64,000 nucleotides of DNA from Leptospira sp. WS92.C1. Its GTDB lineage: Bacteria > Spirochaetota > Leptospiria > Leptospirales > Leptospiraceae. The stretch lies in the NCBI RefSeq assembly GCF_040833975.1, contig NZ_CP162130.1, positions 1,934,501-1,998,500 on the forward strand, read 5' to 3'. The position numbers and the translations under genes were made by a program. The notes under the pieces were generated by a model. The model was given only the letters and a program-made list of their open reading frames with translations. It was not told the DNA's origin and did no database searches. This document shows, piece by piece, positions 1 through 11,113 of the stretch. Numbering within the stretch: the stretch's first letter is position 1; each line of letters starts with the position of its first letter.

Positions 1-27
1 ATCCTGAATCTCTCCGGGATCCGATGA
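1..27 (+). CDS. 3' end of an upstream gene (partial)
   Basis: Frame 1 is open from the window edge to a TGA at 25-27. That TGA overlaps the ATG of the next gene at 24-26, the ATGA coupling seen repeatedly in this window. Only eight codons are visible, so no function can be given. Confidence 0.4.
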   Translation: MLNLSGIR

Positions 28-1757
28 AACAAAAAACGATTCGTCTTTTATTGATATTTCTTCTCTTTTCGTGTAAAGAGATTCCTCTTTCTATCGAAGG
101 CAGAGAGGTTTCCACAGATTTATTGGTAACTCCTTCCAATCAGAAAAAACATACCGATTTTTTTAGTGAAAGTAAAAATCTCATGATCGCATCCGATTCC
201 ACCGAAGCGACCCAGGCAGGGATTGAAGTCGGGAAACTCGGTGGAAACGTTGTGGATGTTGTTGTTGCGGTTTCCTTTGCGATTTCGGTGACAAGACCTC
301 ATTCCACCGGTCTTGGAGGAGGAGGATTTCTTGTTCTTTATCTAAAGGAATTTTCGGAGCCGATTTCGTTTGATTTTCGAGAAAGAGCGCCTAACGCCGC
401 GTCTCGAAATATGTATAAACGAAAACCGAAAGAGGACTCTTTGTTCGGGTTTCGTGCAGTGGGTGTTCCGGGTAACGTGGCCGGATTGGTTCAGATTCAA
501 AAACGGTATGGAAAACTTCCGCTAAAAACTGTGATTGCTCCCGCGATTCGTCTGGCGGAAAACGGTTTTCCGATTTATCCGGATCTTCATTCCGCGATTC
601 AAAAATCCTCCAAGGATATGGACGAGGAAATGAAAACGATCTTTCTTCCCGGTGGAAAGATTCCCGAAGTTCAATCTTTGCTCGTTCAAAAGGATCTGGC
701 CCATTCTTTAAAGCTTATCGCGGAGTCCGGTGAAAAAGAATTCTATCACGGTAAAATCGCAGCTTCTTTAGTTGCCGCTATGAAAAAGAAAGGAGGTCTT
801 GTCAGCGCTCAGGATCTCAGCGGATTTAAGGTGATCGAAAAAAAAGCTCTTAAGATTTCATATCGCAATTATTCCGTCTATACGATGCCCCCGCCTTCCT
901 CGGGAGTTCACCTTTTGACGATGTTATCCATGACGGAAACAAAACCGCTGAAAGAACTTTATGAAAAAGACGCGGCGGGGTATTATCATTTTATTGCCGA
1001 AGTGATGAGACGAGGATATGCGGACCGCGCCAATTTAGGCGGAGATCCTCAGTTTACAAAAATTCCGATCGATCGATTGCTTTCCAAAAAATACGCAGAA
1101 GAAAAAATTTCGGACTTTGATCCCGAAAACGCATCCGCCAGCTCTTCCTATTTAAAAGAATTGAATTTAAATGTGGAATCACCTCAAACCACTCATATCT
1201 CAGTTATGGATAAAGACGGAAACTCCGCGGCTACGACTCAATCCGTTAACTTTCGTTTTGGAGCCTCGGTAGTCGTGCCAGGATATGGAATCGTTTTGAA
1301 CGATACGATGGACGATTTTAGTAGAGCGCCCGGCGAACCGAACGTCTATGGTTTGATCGGCGCGGAAGCAAATTCTATACTTCCTAAAAAAACCCCTTTG
1401 AGTAGCATGTCTCCGACGCTTGTGTTTCGAGAAAAGGAACCGTTTTTGGCGACCGGGGCTCCGGGAGGTTCGTATATTGTGAATGCGGTTTTGCAATCCT
1501 TGATTTATAATTTGGATTTTAACCTGACTCTGTATGAATCCGTCGCAAGAGGTCGAGTGCATCATCAGTTTTTTCCGGATGCGGTGTTTATTGAAAAACC
1601 AGTAAATGAAAGAAACGTATTCGACGGTCTTTCCGCAAGAAAACACGATATTCGAATTGCTCCGAACTTTGCGAAATTATTCTCGGTCAAAAGACAGAAC
1701 GGAAAACTCTACGGGGCTTCCGATCCACGTGGAGAAGGGGCCACAGGCGGATTTTGA
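24..1757 (+). CDS. ggt: Gamma-glutamyltranspeptidase, predicted lipoprotein
   Basis: The 577-residue product is a gamma-glutamyltransferase/hydrolase, which cleaves glutathione and related gamma-glutamyl compounds outside the cytoplasm. The family autoprocesses at a Gln-Thr bond; the TTHISV motif at residues 389-394 supplies the N-terminal Thr nucleophile (T389) of the small subunit. GAPGG near residue 479 matches the family's oxyanion/substrate loop. The N-terminus is a short hydrophobic signal ending LLFSC, so Cys17 is the probable lipidation site. Full length for the family. It overlaps the following glutamate-cysteine ligase gene (TTGA at 1754-1757), so degradation and synthesis of glutathione sit in one operon. 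Confidence 0.92.
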   Translation: MKQKTIRLLLIFLLFSCKEIPLSIEGREVSTDLLVTPSNQKKHTDFFSESKNLMIASDSTEATQAGIEVGKLGGNVVDVVVAVSFAISVTRPHSTGLGGGGFLVLYLKEFSEPISFDFRERAPNAASRNMYKRKPKEDSLFGFRAVGVPGNVAGLVQIQKRYGKLPLKTVIAPAIRLAENGFPIYPDLHSAIQKSSKDMDEEMKTIFLPGGKIPEVQSLLVQKDLAHSLKLIAESGEKEFYHGKIAASLVAAMKKKGGLVSAQDLSGFKVIEKKALKISYRNYSVYTMPPPSSGVHLLTMLSMTETKPLKELYEKDAAGYYHFIAEVMRRGYADRANLGGDPQFTKIPIDRLLSKKYAEEKISDFDPENASASSSYLKELNLNVESPQTTHISVMDKDGNSAATTQSVNFRFGASVVVPGYGIVLNDTMDDFSRAPGEPNVYGLIGAEANSILPKKTPLSSMSPTLVFREKEPFLATGAPGGSYIVNAVLQSLIYNLDFNLTLYESVARGRVHHQFFPDAVFIEKPVNERNVFDGLSARKHDIRIAPNFAKLFSVKRQNGKLYGASDPRGEGATGGF

Positions 1758-3303
1758 AAACAAAAGAATTCTCCAAAACGATGGTCGAAGAAGTTTCATT
1801 GGAACTACTGTTGCGTCATGCCGTTAAGGCAAAACACGGATTGGAAAAGGAAAGTATGAGGGTCAATCCGAACGGGACCCTGGCCGATACTCCGCATCCG
1901 GATCATCTGGGGTCTAGTCTTACCAATCATTATATCAAAACCGATTTCGCGGAACCTCAGCTCGAATACGCGACTCATCCACGTCCGAGGATCGAAGCCA
2001 ATATTCGAGAATTGCAGGATTTGCATATTTATACGATTCGGAAGTTGAACAACGAACTGATATGGCCTTTTAGTATGCCGCCTGTTCTTCCTGAGGATGA
2101 AAACGAAATTCCTTTGGGACAATACGGTAGTTCTCACTCCGGAAAATGGAAGACGATTTATCGCAACGGGCTCGGTCTTCGTTACGGAAGGAGAATGCAG
2201 ACGATTTCCGGAGTTCATTATAATTTCTCGTTTTCGAATGTATTTCTAAAACAATTTTTACAAAAAGAAATTTCAAAGTTCACAAAGGAAGAAATTTCCT
2301 CTTTGTATTTGCATGTGATTCGCAATTTTTTGAGAAGGGTTCAATATCTGACCTATCTCACTGGATCTTCTTCCGTATTCGATTCTACATTTCTTCCAAA
2401 CCCAGGTTCTCTCAAGTTTGAAAGACATAAAAAATACACGATGTATTCTCCCTATGCGACTTCGTTGAGAATGAGCGAGATCGGATATACGAGTAAGGTT
2501 CAGGACACTCTCGGGATTCATTACAATTCTTTAAAGGAATATGTGGAACGTATGTGTTATGCGGTTCATACGCCGAATCCCGATTATATACCGTTTTCCG
2601 AAAAAGCGGACAATCAGCTCAATCCGAATTATCTTCAGATTGAAAACGAATTTTATTCCCCTATCCGTCCGAAACAGGTTCCGAAAGGGGACGAACGTCC
2701 TCTTGATGCGTTGTTACAAAGAGGAATCGAATATATCGAAATCCGATCTTTGGATATCGATCCGTATTCGCCGGTCGGAGTCTGCAGACAAAATCTTGCC
2801 TTCACACAATTGATTCTTTTGGATTCCCTTTTGAGTATTTCTCCTTCGATAGACGAAGAAGAGAATTCGATTTTAAAAGAAAATTTGAACAAGGTCATTT
2901 GGGAGGGTAGAAGACCCGATCTTACGATTCGAGTCGAGGATTCTGAAAAGAACTTTCAACAAGCAGGCGCGGAATATTCGGAATCTCTCAGATATTATGC
3001 AAAGATGTTGGATCGTCATACCGGAAGGCAAACGTATCAGGAAGCGATCGACTTTCAAATCAAGAAATGGAAAAATCCGGATAAAACCCCTTCCGGGAAA
3101 CTGTTATCCGAAATTTTAAAAAAGGACATTGAATTCAGAGATAAGGGAATGGAACTTGCGAGGGAGAATCGAAGAACTTTGTCCTATTTGGAATATTCAC
3201 CGGGAACTTTGACTAAGATCGAAAAGGAAGCGACGAGATCCTTTCATGAGAAGGAGCAATTGGAAAGGGAAGAATCGCAAACTCATTACCCGACCGTAAA
3301 ATT

Positions 3304-3316
<13 letters not shown>
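1754..3316 (+). CDS. gshA: Glutamate-cysteine ligase, gammaproteobacterial/GshF-N type
   Basis: This 520-residue protein has the length and motif order of the E. coli-type GshA, which joins L-glutamate and L-cysteine using ATP, the first step of glutathione synthesis. The nucleotide/metal-binding GLEKESMRVN segment lies at about residues 29-38, followed by HPDHLGSSLT, TDFAEPQLEYATH and WPFSMPP, all recognisable against the family. GVHYNFSFS comes further on. The TTG start at 1754 overlaps the ggt stop; an ATG at 1781 is an alternative but has no better ribosome site. The downstream ATP-grasp gene overlaps its end by 13 nt. The same fold forms the N-terminal half of the bifunctional enzyme GshF. 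Confidence 0.9.
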
Positions 3317-4331
<1,015 letters not shown>

Positions 4332-4335
<4 letters not shown>

Positions 4336-4577
4336 GAGAACTTTCGTCTTTTTGCATATTCGACGATTTCGCCGGACTCATATATTCGAACTTCTCCATC
4401 CACAAGAAACGGAATTTGATTTTGTCCGCCGAGTCGAACCACCTCATCTCTACCGGGGGTCCCGCGGCTTGCGTCCACCAGCTCGTAATCCTGACCGATT
4501 ACAAGTCCCATGTTCTGAAATTCGCTTCGAACATAAAACGAGTATTGGCAGGTTGCGGACTGGTAGAGTCTCATCAT
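4332..4577 (-). CDS. Small glutaredoxin/GST-N-fold protein
   Basis: The 81-residue protein is a stand-alone thioredoxin-fold domain of the glutathione S-transferase N-terminal/glutaredoxin kind. It has a CQYS motif at residues 10-13 in place of CPYC, an IPFLVDG cis-proline segment and an ESGEIVEYAKR ending typical of the glutathione-binding Glu-Ser turn. A single active-site cysteine suggests monothiol or GSH-binding chemistry. It overlaps the CGFS glutaredoxin gene by 4 nt. Its substrate cannot be inferred. Confidence 0.8.
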
Positions 4578-4894
4578 GCGGTGAGGGTACCCACTTTTTT
4601 CTGAAGATCACCGGATTTTGCCATTTCAACCACTATGTCGTGACCACCGATAAATTCTCCATTTACATAAAGCTGTGGAATGGTAGGCCAGTTTGCATAG
4701 TCTTTGATTCCCTGACGGATAACTTCGTCCGAAAGGACATTAAACGAACCGTATTGAATTCCTAAACTTCTTAAAACGTTAGACACTCCGGCTGAAAATC
4801 CACACATAGGGGCTTCGGGAGTTCCTTTCATAAACAGGAACACTTTGTTGGCTCCGATCAATTCTTCAATTTTTTGTTTTGCTGCTTCGTTCAT
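4574..4894 (-). CDS. grxD: Monothiol CGFS glutaredoxin (Grx4/GrxD family)
   Basis: A 106-residue single-domain monothiol glutaredoxin. The CGFS active site is at residues 31-34; the preceding VFLFMKGTPEAPM, the WPTIPQLYVNG cis-proline segment and GGHDIVVEM are hallmark family motifs. CGFS glutaredoxins carry a glutathione-ligated [2Fe-2S] cluster and partner with BolA proteins in iron-sulfur trafficking. Here the gene overlaps a BolA gene by 4 nt and lies next to glutathione biosynthesis genes, which fits that role well. Confidence 0.93.
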   Translation of the reverse strand: MNEAAKQKIEELIGANKVFLFMKGTPEAPMCGFSAGVSNVLRSLGIQYGSFNVLSDEVIRQGIKDYANWPTIPQLYVNGEFIGGHDIVVEMAKSGDLQKKVGTLTA

Positions 4895-5118
4895 TCTTGT
4901 ATCCTTGTTTCCAGTGCAAGAGCATGCACTTCTTGTTTTAGTTCTTCTTTTAGGGTTGCATAGACCATTCTATGTTGTTCCAAAATCGATTTACCTGTAA
5001 ATCCTTTGTAAATCACGATCGCTTTGATATGTACTCCATCTTGATACGGATCTTCGATGGTTACTTTAGAATCGGGAAGACCGGATTCTATTTTATGTTT
5101 GATTTCGTCGATTGTCAT
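4891..5118 (-). CDS. bolA: BolA family protein
   Basis: A 75-residue BolA-fold protein. It shows the family core FTGKSILEQHRMVYATLKEEL and the terminal VHALALET segment; His49 and His65 are the positions expected for cluster coordination with a CGFS glutaredoxin. The gene is translationally coupled (4-nt overlap) to the grxD-like gene, which supports a Grx-BolA [2Fe-2S] complex. A 20-bp imperfect palindrome lies 26-45 nt upstream of the start and may be an operator. Confidence 0.9.
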   Translation of the reverse strand: MTIDEIKHKIESGLPDSKVTIEDPYQDGVHIKAIVIYKGFTGKSILEQHRMVYATLKEELKQEVHALALETRIQE

Positions 5119-5143
5119 GGCTCTTTTTTTAGACTCGGATTTT

Positions 5144-5163
5144 TCACAAAACGAGTTTTGCGA
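5144..5163. promoter_or_regulatory. Imperfect 20-bp palindrome upstream of bolA-grxD
   Basis: TCACAAAAC and GTTTTGCGA flank a GA spacer. The nine-base arms are complementary except at one position. The element sits in the 86-nt gap before the bolA-grxD-glutaredoxin unit and has the size of a dimeric regulator's operator. No binding protein can be named from sequence. A small RNA hairpin is an alternative. Confidence 0.35.
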
Positions 5164-5204
5164 ATCTAGGTTTTAGCTTTTTCGATCCCGTTTTTGTTAC
5201 AATC

Positions 5205-5480
5205 CTAAAATGAGTTTGTTTCCGCGGTTTCCAATACGATTGCGTGCAGTCCACGATCGATCCACGGTTTCAGAATTGTGTACACAATTCTGTGTTGTTC
5301 CACCTTGGATTTACCTGAAAATGCATCGGATACGATCCTAATTTTGATATGGGTGCCTTCTTTTTTGTTTCCCGGGTTGCCGGTATGACCTGAATGTTCA
5401 TCGCTAAAATCGAAAACCTCCAAACTGGAAGGGTGTAGAGTCGATTCTAAACTGGAACGAATTTCTTTTTGTATGCTCAT
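5205..5480 (-). CDS. Second BolA-like protein
   Basis: A 91-residue BolA paralogue. Its C-terminal half contains FSGKSKVEQHRIVYTILKPWI followed by LHAIVLET, parallel to the neighbouring BolA. It has a longer, Gly/His-rich insertion before the core (HSGHTGNPGNKKEGTHIKI), reminiscent of BolA1-type proteins with extended loops. It lies 12 nt downstream of the ABC permease and upstream of the first BolA. Two adjacent non-identical BolA genes suggest separate partners or a heteromeric function. Confidence 0.85.
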   Translation of the reverse strand: MSIQKEIRSSLESTLHPSSLEVFDFSDEHSGHTGNPGNKKEGTHIKIRIVSDAFSGKSKVEQHRIVYTILKPWIDRGLHAIVLETAETNSF

Positions 5481-5492
5481 AGATACCGCCGA

Positions 5493-6266
5493 TCAATTTC
5501 GGATCCCGATTCCTTTTTTGAGTAAGTAAACGGAAAGCAGAAAGAGCAAGAGGGTAAGGATCGAAATCATACTCAGCGCAAACCAGGGATGTATATCGCT
5601 GACTCCTAAAAATCCGAAACGAAACGCGTTCACCATATAAAGAATGGGGTTTAACCTGGATACGTTTTGCCAAAATTCAGGAAGCATTTGTATGGAATAA
5701 AATACACCTCCGAGATACGTTAGCGGTGTGAGGATAAAGGTGGGAATGATCGTGACGTCATCGAATTTTTTTGCAAACAGCGCGTTTAAAAATCCTCCCA
5801 AAGAAAACAATAACGAACTCAGGATCACAGTGGATATTAACATAGGAAAATTATAAACTTCTAATTTTGTAAAAAATAAGGAGATCGCGATTACTAAGAT
5901 TCCAACGAGAATCCCCCGAATGACTCCTCCGATCGTGTAGCCGATTACGATCAAGGAAGCAGGAGTGGGGGAAACCAAAAGTTCCTCTATGTTTTTTTGA
6001 AACTTCGCCCCAAAAAAAGAGGAGACCACGTTATTATACGAATTGATGATCACAGACATCATTACGAGTCCAGGAACGATAAACTGAATATAAGTATGGT
6101 TTCCTATGTTTCCGATCTGAGAGCCCACCAGTTTTCCGAATATGATGAAGTATAAAGTAATTGTAATGCCTGGCGGAATGATCGTCTGGATCCAGATTCT
6201 AAGGATCCGAACGGTTTCCTTGATTACAATCGTTTTGAATGCGTTGTATTTTTCTAAGAATGTCAT
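5493..6266 (-). CDS. ABC-2 type transporter permease
   Basis: A 257-residue integral membrane protein with about six hydrophobic segments and the ABC-2 permease layout. A cytoplasmic N-terminus is followed by a first membrane span near residues 30-50, and there is a conserved LTPLTYLGGVFYSIQMLP motif near residues 180-197. It overlaps its ATPase gene by 4 nt, so the two form an exporter half-transporter pair. The substrate is unknown; families of this type move drugs, lipids or polysaccharides. Confidence 0.88.
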   Translation of the reverse strand: MTFLEKYNAFKTIVIKETVRILRIWIQTIIPPGITITLYFIIFGKLVGSQIGNIGNHTYIQFIVPGLVMMSVIINSYNNVVSSFFGAKFQKNIEELLVSPTPASLIVIGYTIGGVIRGILVGILVIAISLFFTKLEVYNFPMLISTVILSSLLFSLGGFLNALFAKKFDDVTIIPTFILTPLTYLGGVFYSIQMLPEFWQNVSRLNPILYMVNAFRFGFLGVSDIHPWFALSMISILTLLLFLLSVYLLKKGIGIRN

Positions 6267-7180
6267 AATTTTTTCTCCACCAATTTCAAGAAGAGTTCTT
6301 CCAGACGGTTGGATTTATTTCTCATACTGCTTACTTTGATTCCGTTTTGATCCAGGGTTTTAAAAAGATCATTGAGCGACGCGTCTCCGTATACGGAGGC
6401 TTCCAAAGTGAACTCGTCTGTTTTGTAGAGTTCAATTCCGGGCGTTTTTGGAAACGAATTTAGATGCCCCGTGCAATCCAAAATAAACGTTTCATGATCT
6501 AATTTCTGCAGCAGGTCCTTCATCGAAGTGTTTTCCACGATCAATCCCTGATCGATGATCGCGATATTACGACAAAGACTTTCGGCCTCTTCTAAATAGT
6601 GCGTGGTGAGAATGACCGTGATCCCGGAGGTGTTTAGTTTTTGCAGATATTCCCAGAGGGATCGTCGCAACTCGATATCAACGCCGGCTGTGGGTTCGTC
6701 TAAGATGAGAATTTTCGGATTGTGGATGAGAGCTCTCGCGATCATCAATCTTCGTTTCATACCCCCGGAAAGTCTGCCCGCGCCCTCCTTTCTTTTTTCG
6801 TAGAGACCCAGTTGCTGGAGATATTCGCCGGCACGTTCGGCTGCTAATTTTCGATCCATACCGTAATAACCTCCTTGGTTGATCACGATCTGATCGACTC
6901 TTTCGAAGATGTTGAAGTTAAATTCCTGAGGAACCACTCCGATATAGGATTTCGCTTTTGCCAAATCCGTGTCTATGTCCGCGTCTAAGATCTTTACCGT
7001 GCCGGAGGTTTTGTTCACCAAGGAACTGAGAATCCCAATCGTAGTGGATTTGCCGGCCCCATTCGGACCGAGGAGTGCGAAAAAATCTCCGTTCTCCACG
7101 TTCAATGTGATTCCCTTTAAGGCCTGGACTCCGCCCGCATAAGTTTTTTCTAAATTATCGATTTGCAGAGCGTATTTCAT
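6263..7180 (-). CDS. ABC transporter ATP-binding protein
   Basis: The 305-residue ATPase partner of the ABC-2 permease. The Walker A motif GPNGAGKST is near residue 38, the signature LSGGMKRR near residue 138, Walker B ILILDEPTAGVD follows, then the switch histidine in TTHYLEEAE. The C-terminal ~80 residues form the DrrA/NatA-type extension. It lies 21 nt after the disulfide oxidoreductase gene, so the two may be co-transcribed. Confidence 0.92.
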   Translation of the reverse strand: MKYALQIDNLEKTYAGGVQALKGITLNVENGDFFALLGPNGAGKSTTIGILSSLVNKTSGTVKILDADIDTDLAKAKSYIGVVPQEFNFNIFERVDQIVINQGGYYGMDRKLAAERAGEYLQQLGLYEKRKEGAGRLSGGMKRRLMIARALIHNPKILILDEPTAGVDIELRRSLWEYLQKLNTSGITVILTTHYLEEAESLCRNIAIIDQGLIVENTSMKDLLQKLDHETFILDCTGHLNSFPKTPGIELYKTDEFTLEASVYGDASLNDLFKTLDQNGIKVSSMRNKSNRLEELFLKLVEKKL

Positions 7181-7201
7181 TGGTTGTTTTTGTATCCGTT
7201 T

Positions 7202-8577
<1,376 letters not shown>

Positions 8578-8581
<4 letters not shown>

Positions 8582-8712
8582 TTGAGATTTGCTCCGAATC
8601 CGATTCGTATCACCGGAGGAGATTTGCTTTTTAAAATTCTTTTTGCGGATCGATCTTCCAATTTTAGTAGTTCAAAATCGAGTTTAAGGATTTGATAAAA
8701 AAGAACCGTCAT
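8578..8712 (-). CDS. Possible 44-residue upstream ORF coupled to the disulfide oxidoreductase
   Basis: A short ATG-started reading frame ends with a TGA that overlaps the ATG of the oxidoreductase (ATGA at 8578-8581). It fills most of an otherwise geneless 183-nt gap. The product is basic and begins MTVLFYQILKLDF, with no recognised domain. There is no clear ribosome-binding site. It could be a leader peptide or chance; the exact coupling geometry is the main argument for it. Confidence 0.3.
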
Positions 8713-8764
8713 GGTTACAGATTCTGGAGGGGCCTATTTCCGGCAAACGATTTCCGGTGAAAAA

Positions 8765-9571
8765 TTACCATTGGTCGCGGAGAGATCGCAGGGCTACAAA
8801 AAAGGATTTTGGGTCATTCTCGTAGAATGCAGTTTTTGTCTTTTTTTGAACATTCTCCTTTAAATTCGAAGAAGGATGAGAGCATTGAAAGAATACGTTG
8901 ATTTTTCGTTCTTTTTCGAGATTGGTCGTCATAAATTCGACGTCCGGTTTGAGTTTTTGAACTTCTTCCAAAGTCCGGATCGCTTCCTCGTTGGACGGAT
9001 CCAAGGAAAGTGCAAATTTCAAATTGGATTCCAAGTAATCGTGACCCGGATACAAAAGAATGTCCGTTTCGAGAGGAAGTAATTGTTCCAAAACCGTCTT
9101 TGCTAAAACTTCCGGATCTCCGCCTCGATAACAATTTCCAACCCCTGCGTTGAACAGAGTATCTCCGGTAAAGATGGCCTTTGGCTTTTCGTTTTCCACA
9201 AGCAAAAGACAAACATGGCAGAATGTATGACCCGGTGTATCTAAAATTTCGAGATATTGACGCGAAGAGGAAAGAAGTCGATCTCCCTTTTTTATCGGAT
9301 GAGTCGCGTTTGGGATTTTACCGATTCCACCTGAGTGCGAATAGACGATCGCACGATATCGTTCGACCAAACCTTGATTTCCCGAAGTATGATCCGCGTG
9401 TTCGTGTGTATTGAGAATGAAGTCTAAATTCCATGCCTTTTGGTCCAAAAAGGTTTCGATTGGATCGGAATCGTAGGGATCGATGGAAAGCGTTTTTGAG
9501 GTTTCTTCGTTTCGCAGGATGTAAGTGAAGTTTCTAAGAGGACTTTGAGTATAAATCCGAAAGATTTCCAG
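8765..9571 (-). CDS. Metallo-beta-lactamase-fold hydrolase, glyoxalase II-like
   Basis: A glyoxalase II-type hydrolase, expected to hydrolyse acylated glutathione thioesters. THEHADHTSGN is the HxHxDH zinc motif, followed by TPGHTFCHV, FTGDTLFNAGVGNCYRG and LYPGHDY, giving the remaining metal ligands. The C-terminus has the CSHPS-containing tail of the family. The first TTG (9448) would remove the N-terminal beta strands. The frame continues upstream through FRIYTQSPLRNFTYILRNE to the TAG of the STAS gene at 9581-9583 without any ATG, GTG or TTG. I therefore place the start at CTG 9571, which has AGG eight bases upstream; ATT at 9577 is an alternative. Predicted length is then 268 residues. 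Confidence 0.82.
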   Translation of the reverse strand: MEIFRIYTQSPLRNFTYILRNEETSKTLSIDPYDSDPIETFLDQKAWNLDFILNTHEHADHTSGNQGLVERYRAIVYSHSGGIGKIPNATHPIKKGDRLLSSSRQYLEILDTPGHTFCHVCLLLVENEKPKAIFTGDTLFNAGVGNCYRGGDPEVLAKTVLEQLLPLETDILLYPGHDYLESNLKFALSLDPSNEEAIRTLEEVQKLKPDVEFMTTNLEKERKINVFFQCSHPSSNLKENVQKKTKTAFYENDPKSFFVALRSLRDQW

Positions 9572-9580
9572 AAAAATCGC

Positions 9581-9895
9581 CTAACGAATGATATCCAAGT
9601 GTTTGTCGAGATTGGCGATTTTGAGAATGGTCATCACGTCTCGGCTAATGTTTTTGAGTTTTAGAGAACCGTTTCTCTCTGTAACATACTTCTGAGAATT
9701 GAAAATGGCTCCGATTCCGGAAGAATCCAAATACGCATCTCCCGAAAAATCGAGAATGATGTCCGTAAAACCTTCTCCGTGTTTTTTGATGATCAGTTCT
9801 TTGAGGGCAAATGCATTTTTGAGGCTGATACTGCCTTGAATCCGGATCGTGCAAGTCGTTCCTTCTGTAAGGATTTCTGTGTTAAAGTTTTCCAC
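9581..9895 (-). CDS. STAS-domain anti-sigma factor antagonist
   Basis: A 104-residue single STAS domain of the SpoIIAA/RsbV type. The phospho-acceptor loop is YLDSSGIGAIFN, with Ser58/Ser59 as the candidate site. Such proteins release a sigma factor or other target by binding a switch kinase, and a PP2C phosphatase resets them. No kinase is adjacent; a SpoIIE-type phosphatase lies 4.4 kb away on the same strand. The TAG stop is in the same frame as, and only a few codons before, the glyoxalase II-like gene. Confidence 0.9.
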   Translation of the reverse strand: MENFNTEILTEGTTCTIRIQGSISLKNAFALKELIIKKHGEGFTDIILDFSGDAYLDSSGIGAIFNSQKYVTERNGSLKLKNISRDVMTILKIANLDKHLDIIR

Positions 9896-10022
9896 GTTTT
9901 ATGCTCGGAACCTGTTTTGAATGCTATTCGATGAGTGTACTTGGTAAACAAAATTTTTTTCCTAAATTTATTGCCATAAAGAAATTTTTCATAAATAAAA
10001 AAGAATTGGCTGGAAATCCTGT

Positions 10023-10053
10023 AGGAAATGTTAATTTTAGACAACATTTTCCT
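10023..10053. promoter_or_regulatory. Inverted repeat in the divergent promoter region
   Basis: AGGAAATGTT and AACATTTTCCT flank a 10-nt loop and pair with a one-base bulge. The element lies between the divergent STAS and metallo-hydrolase genes, about 40 nt before the latter's ATG. It could act as an operator or 5'-UTR hairpin; it lacks a T-run. Confidence 0.3.
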
Positions 10054-10082
10054 GAAAAATACGCTTCTTTTCGGGATTGTTT

Positions 10083-11048
<966 letters not shown>

Positions 11049-11113
11049 CCACCCGTTCTCTAAATTAGAAATCAAATCTATCTTTCATTTCAAAGTTCTT
11101 GGGAGAATCTTTC

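Noticed and set aside
4352..4765. 137-codon plus-strand frame across the glutaredoxin genes
   Set aside because: Antisense to two recognised thioredoxin-fold genes and lacking any motif.
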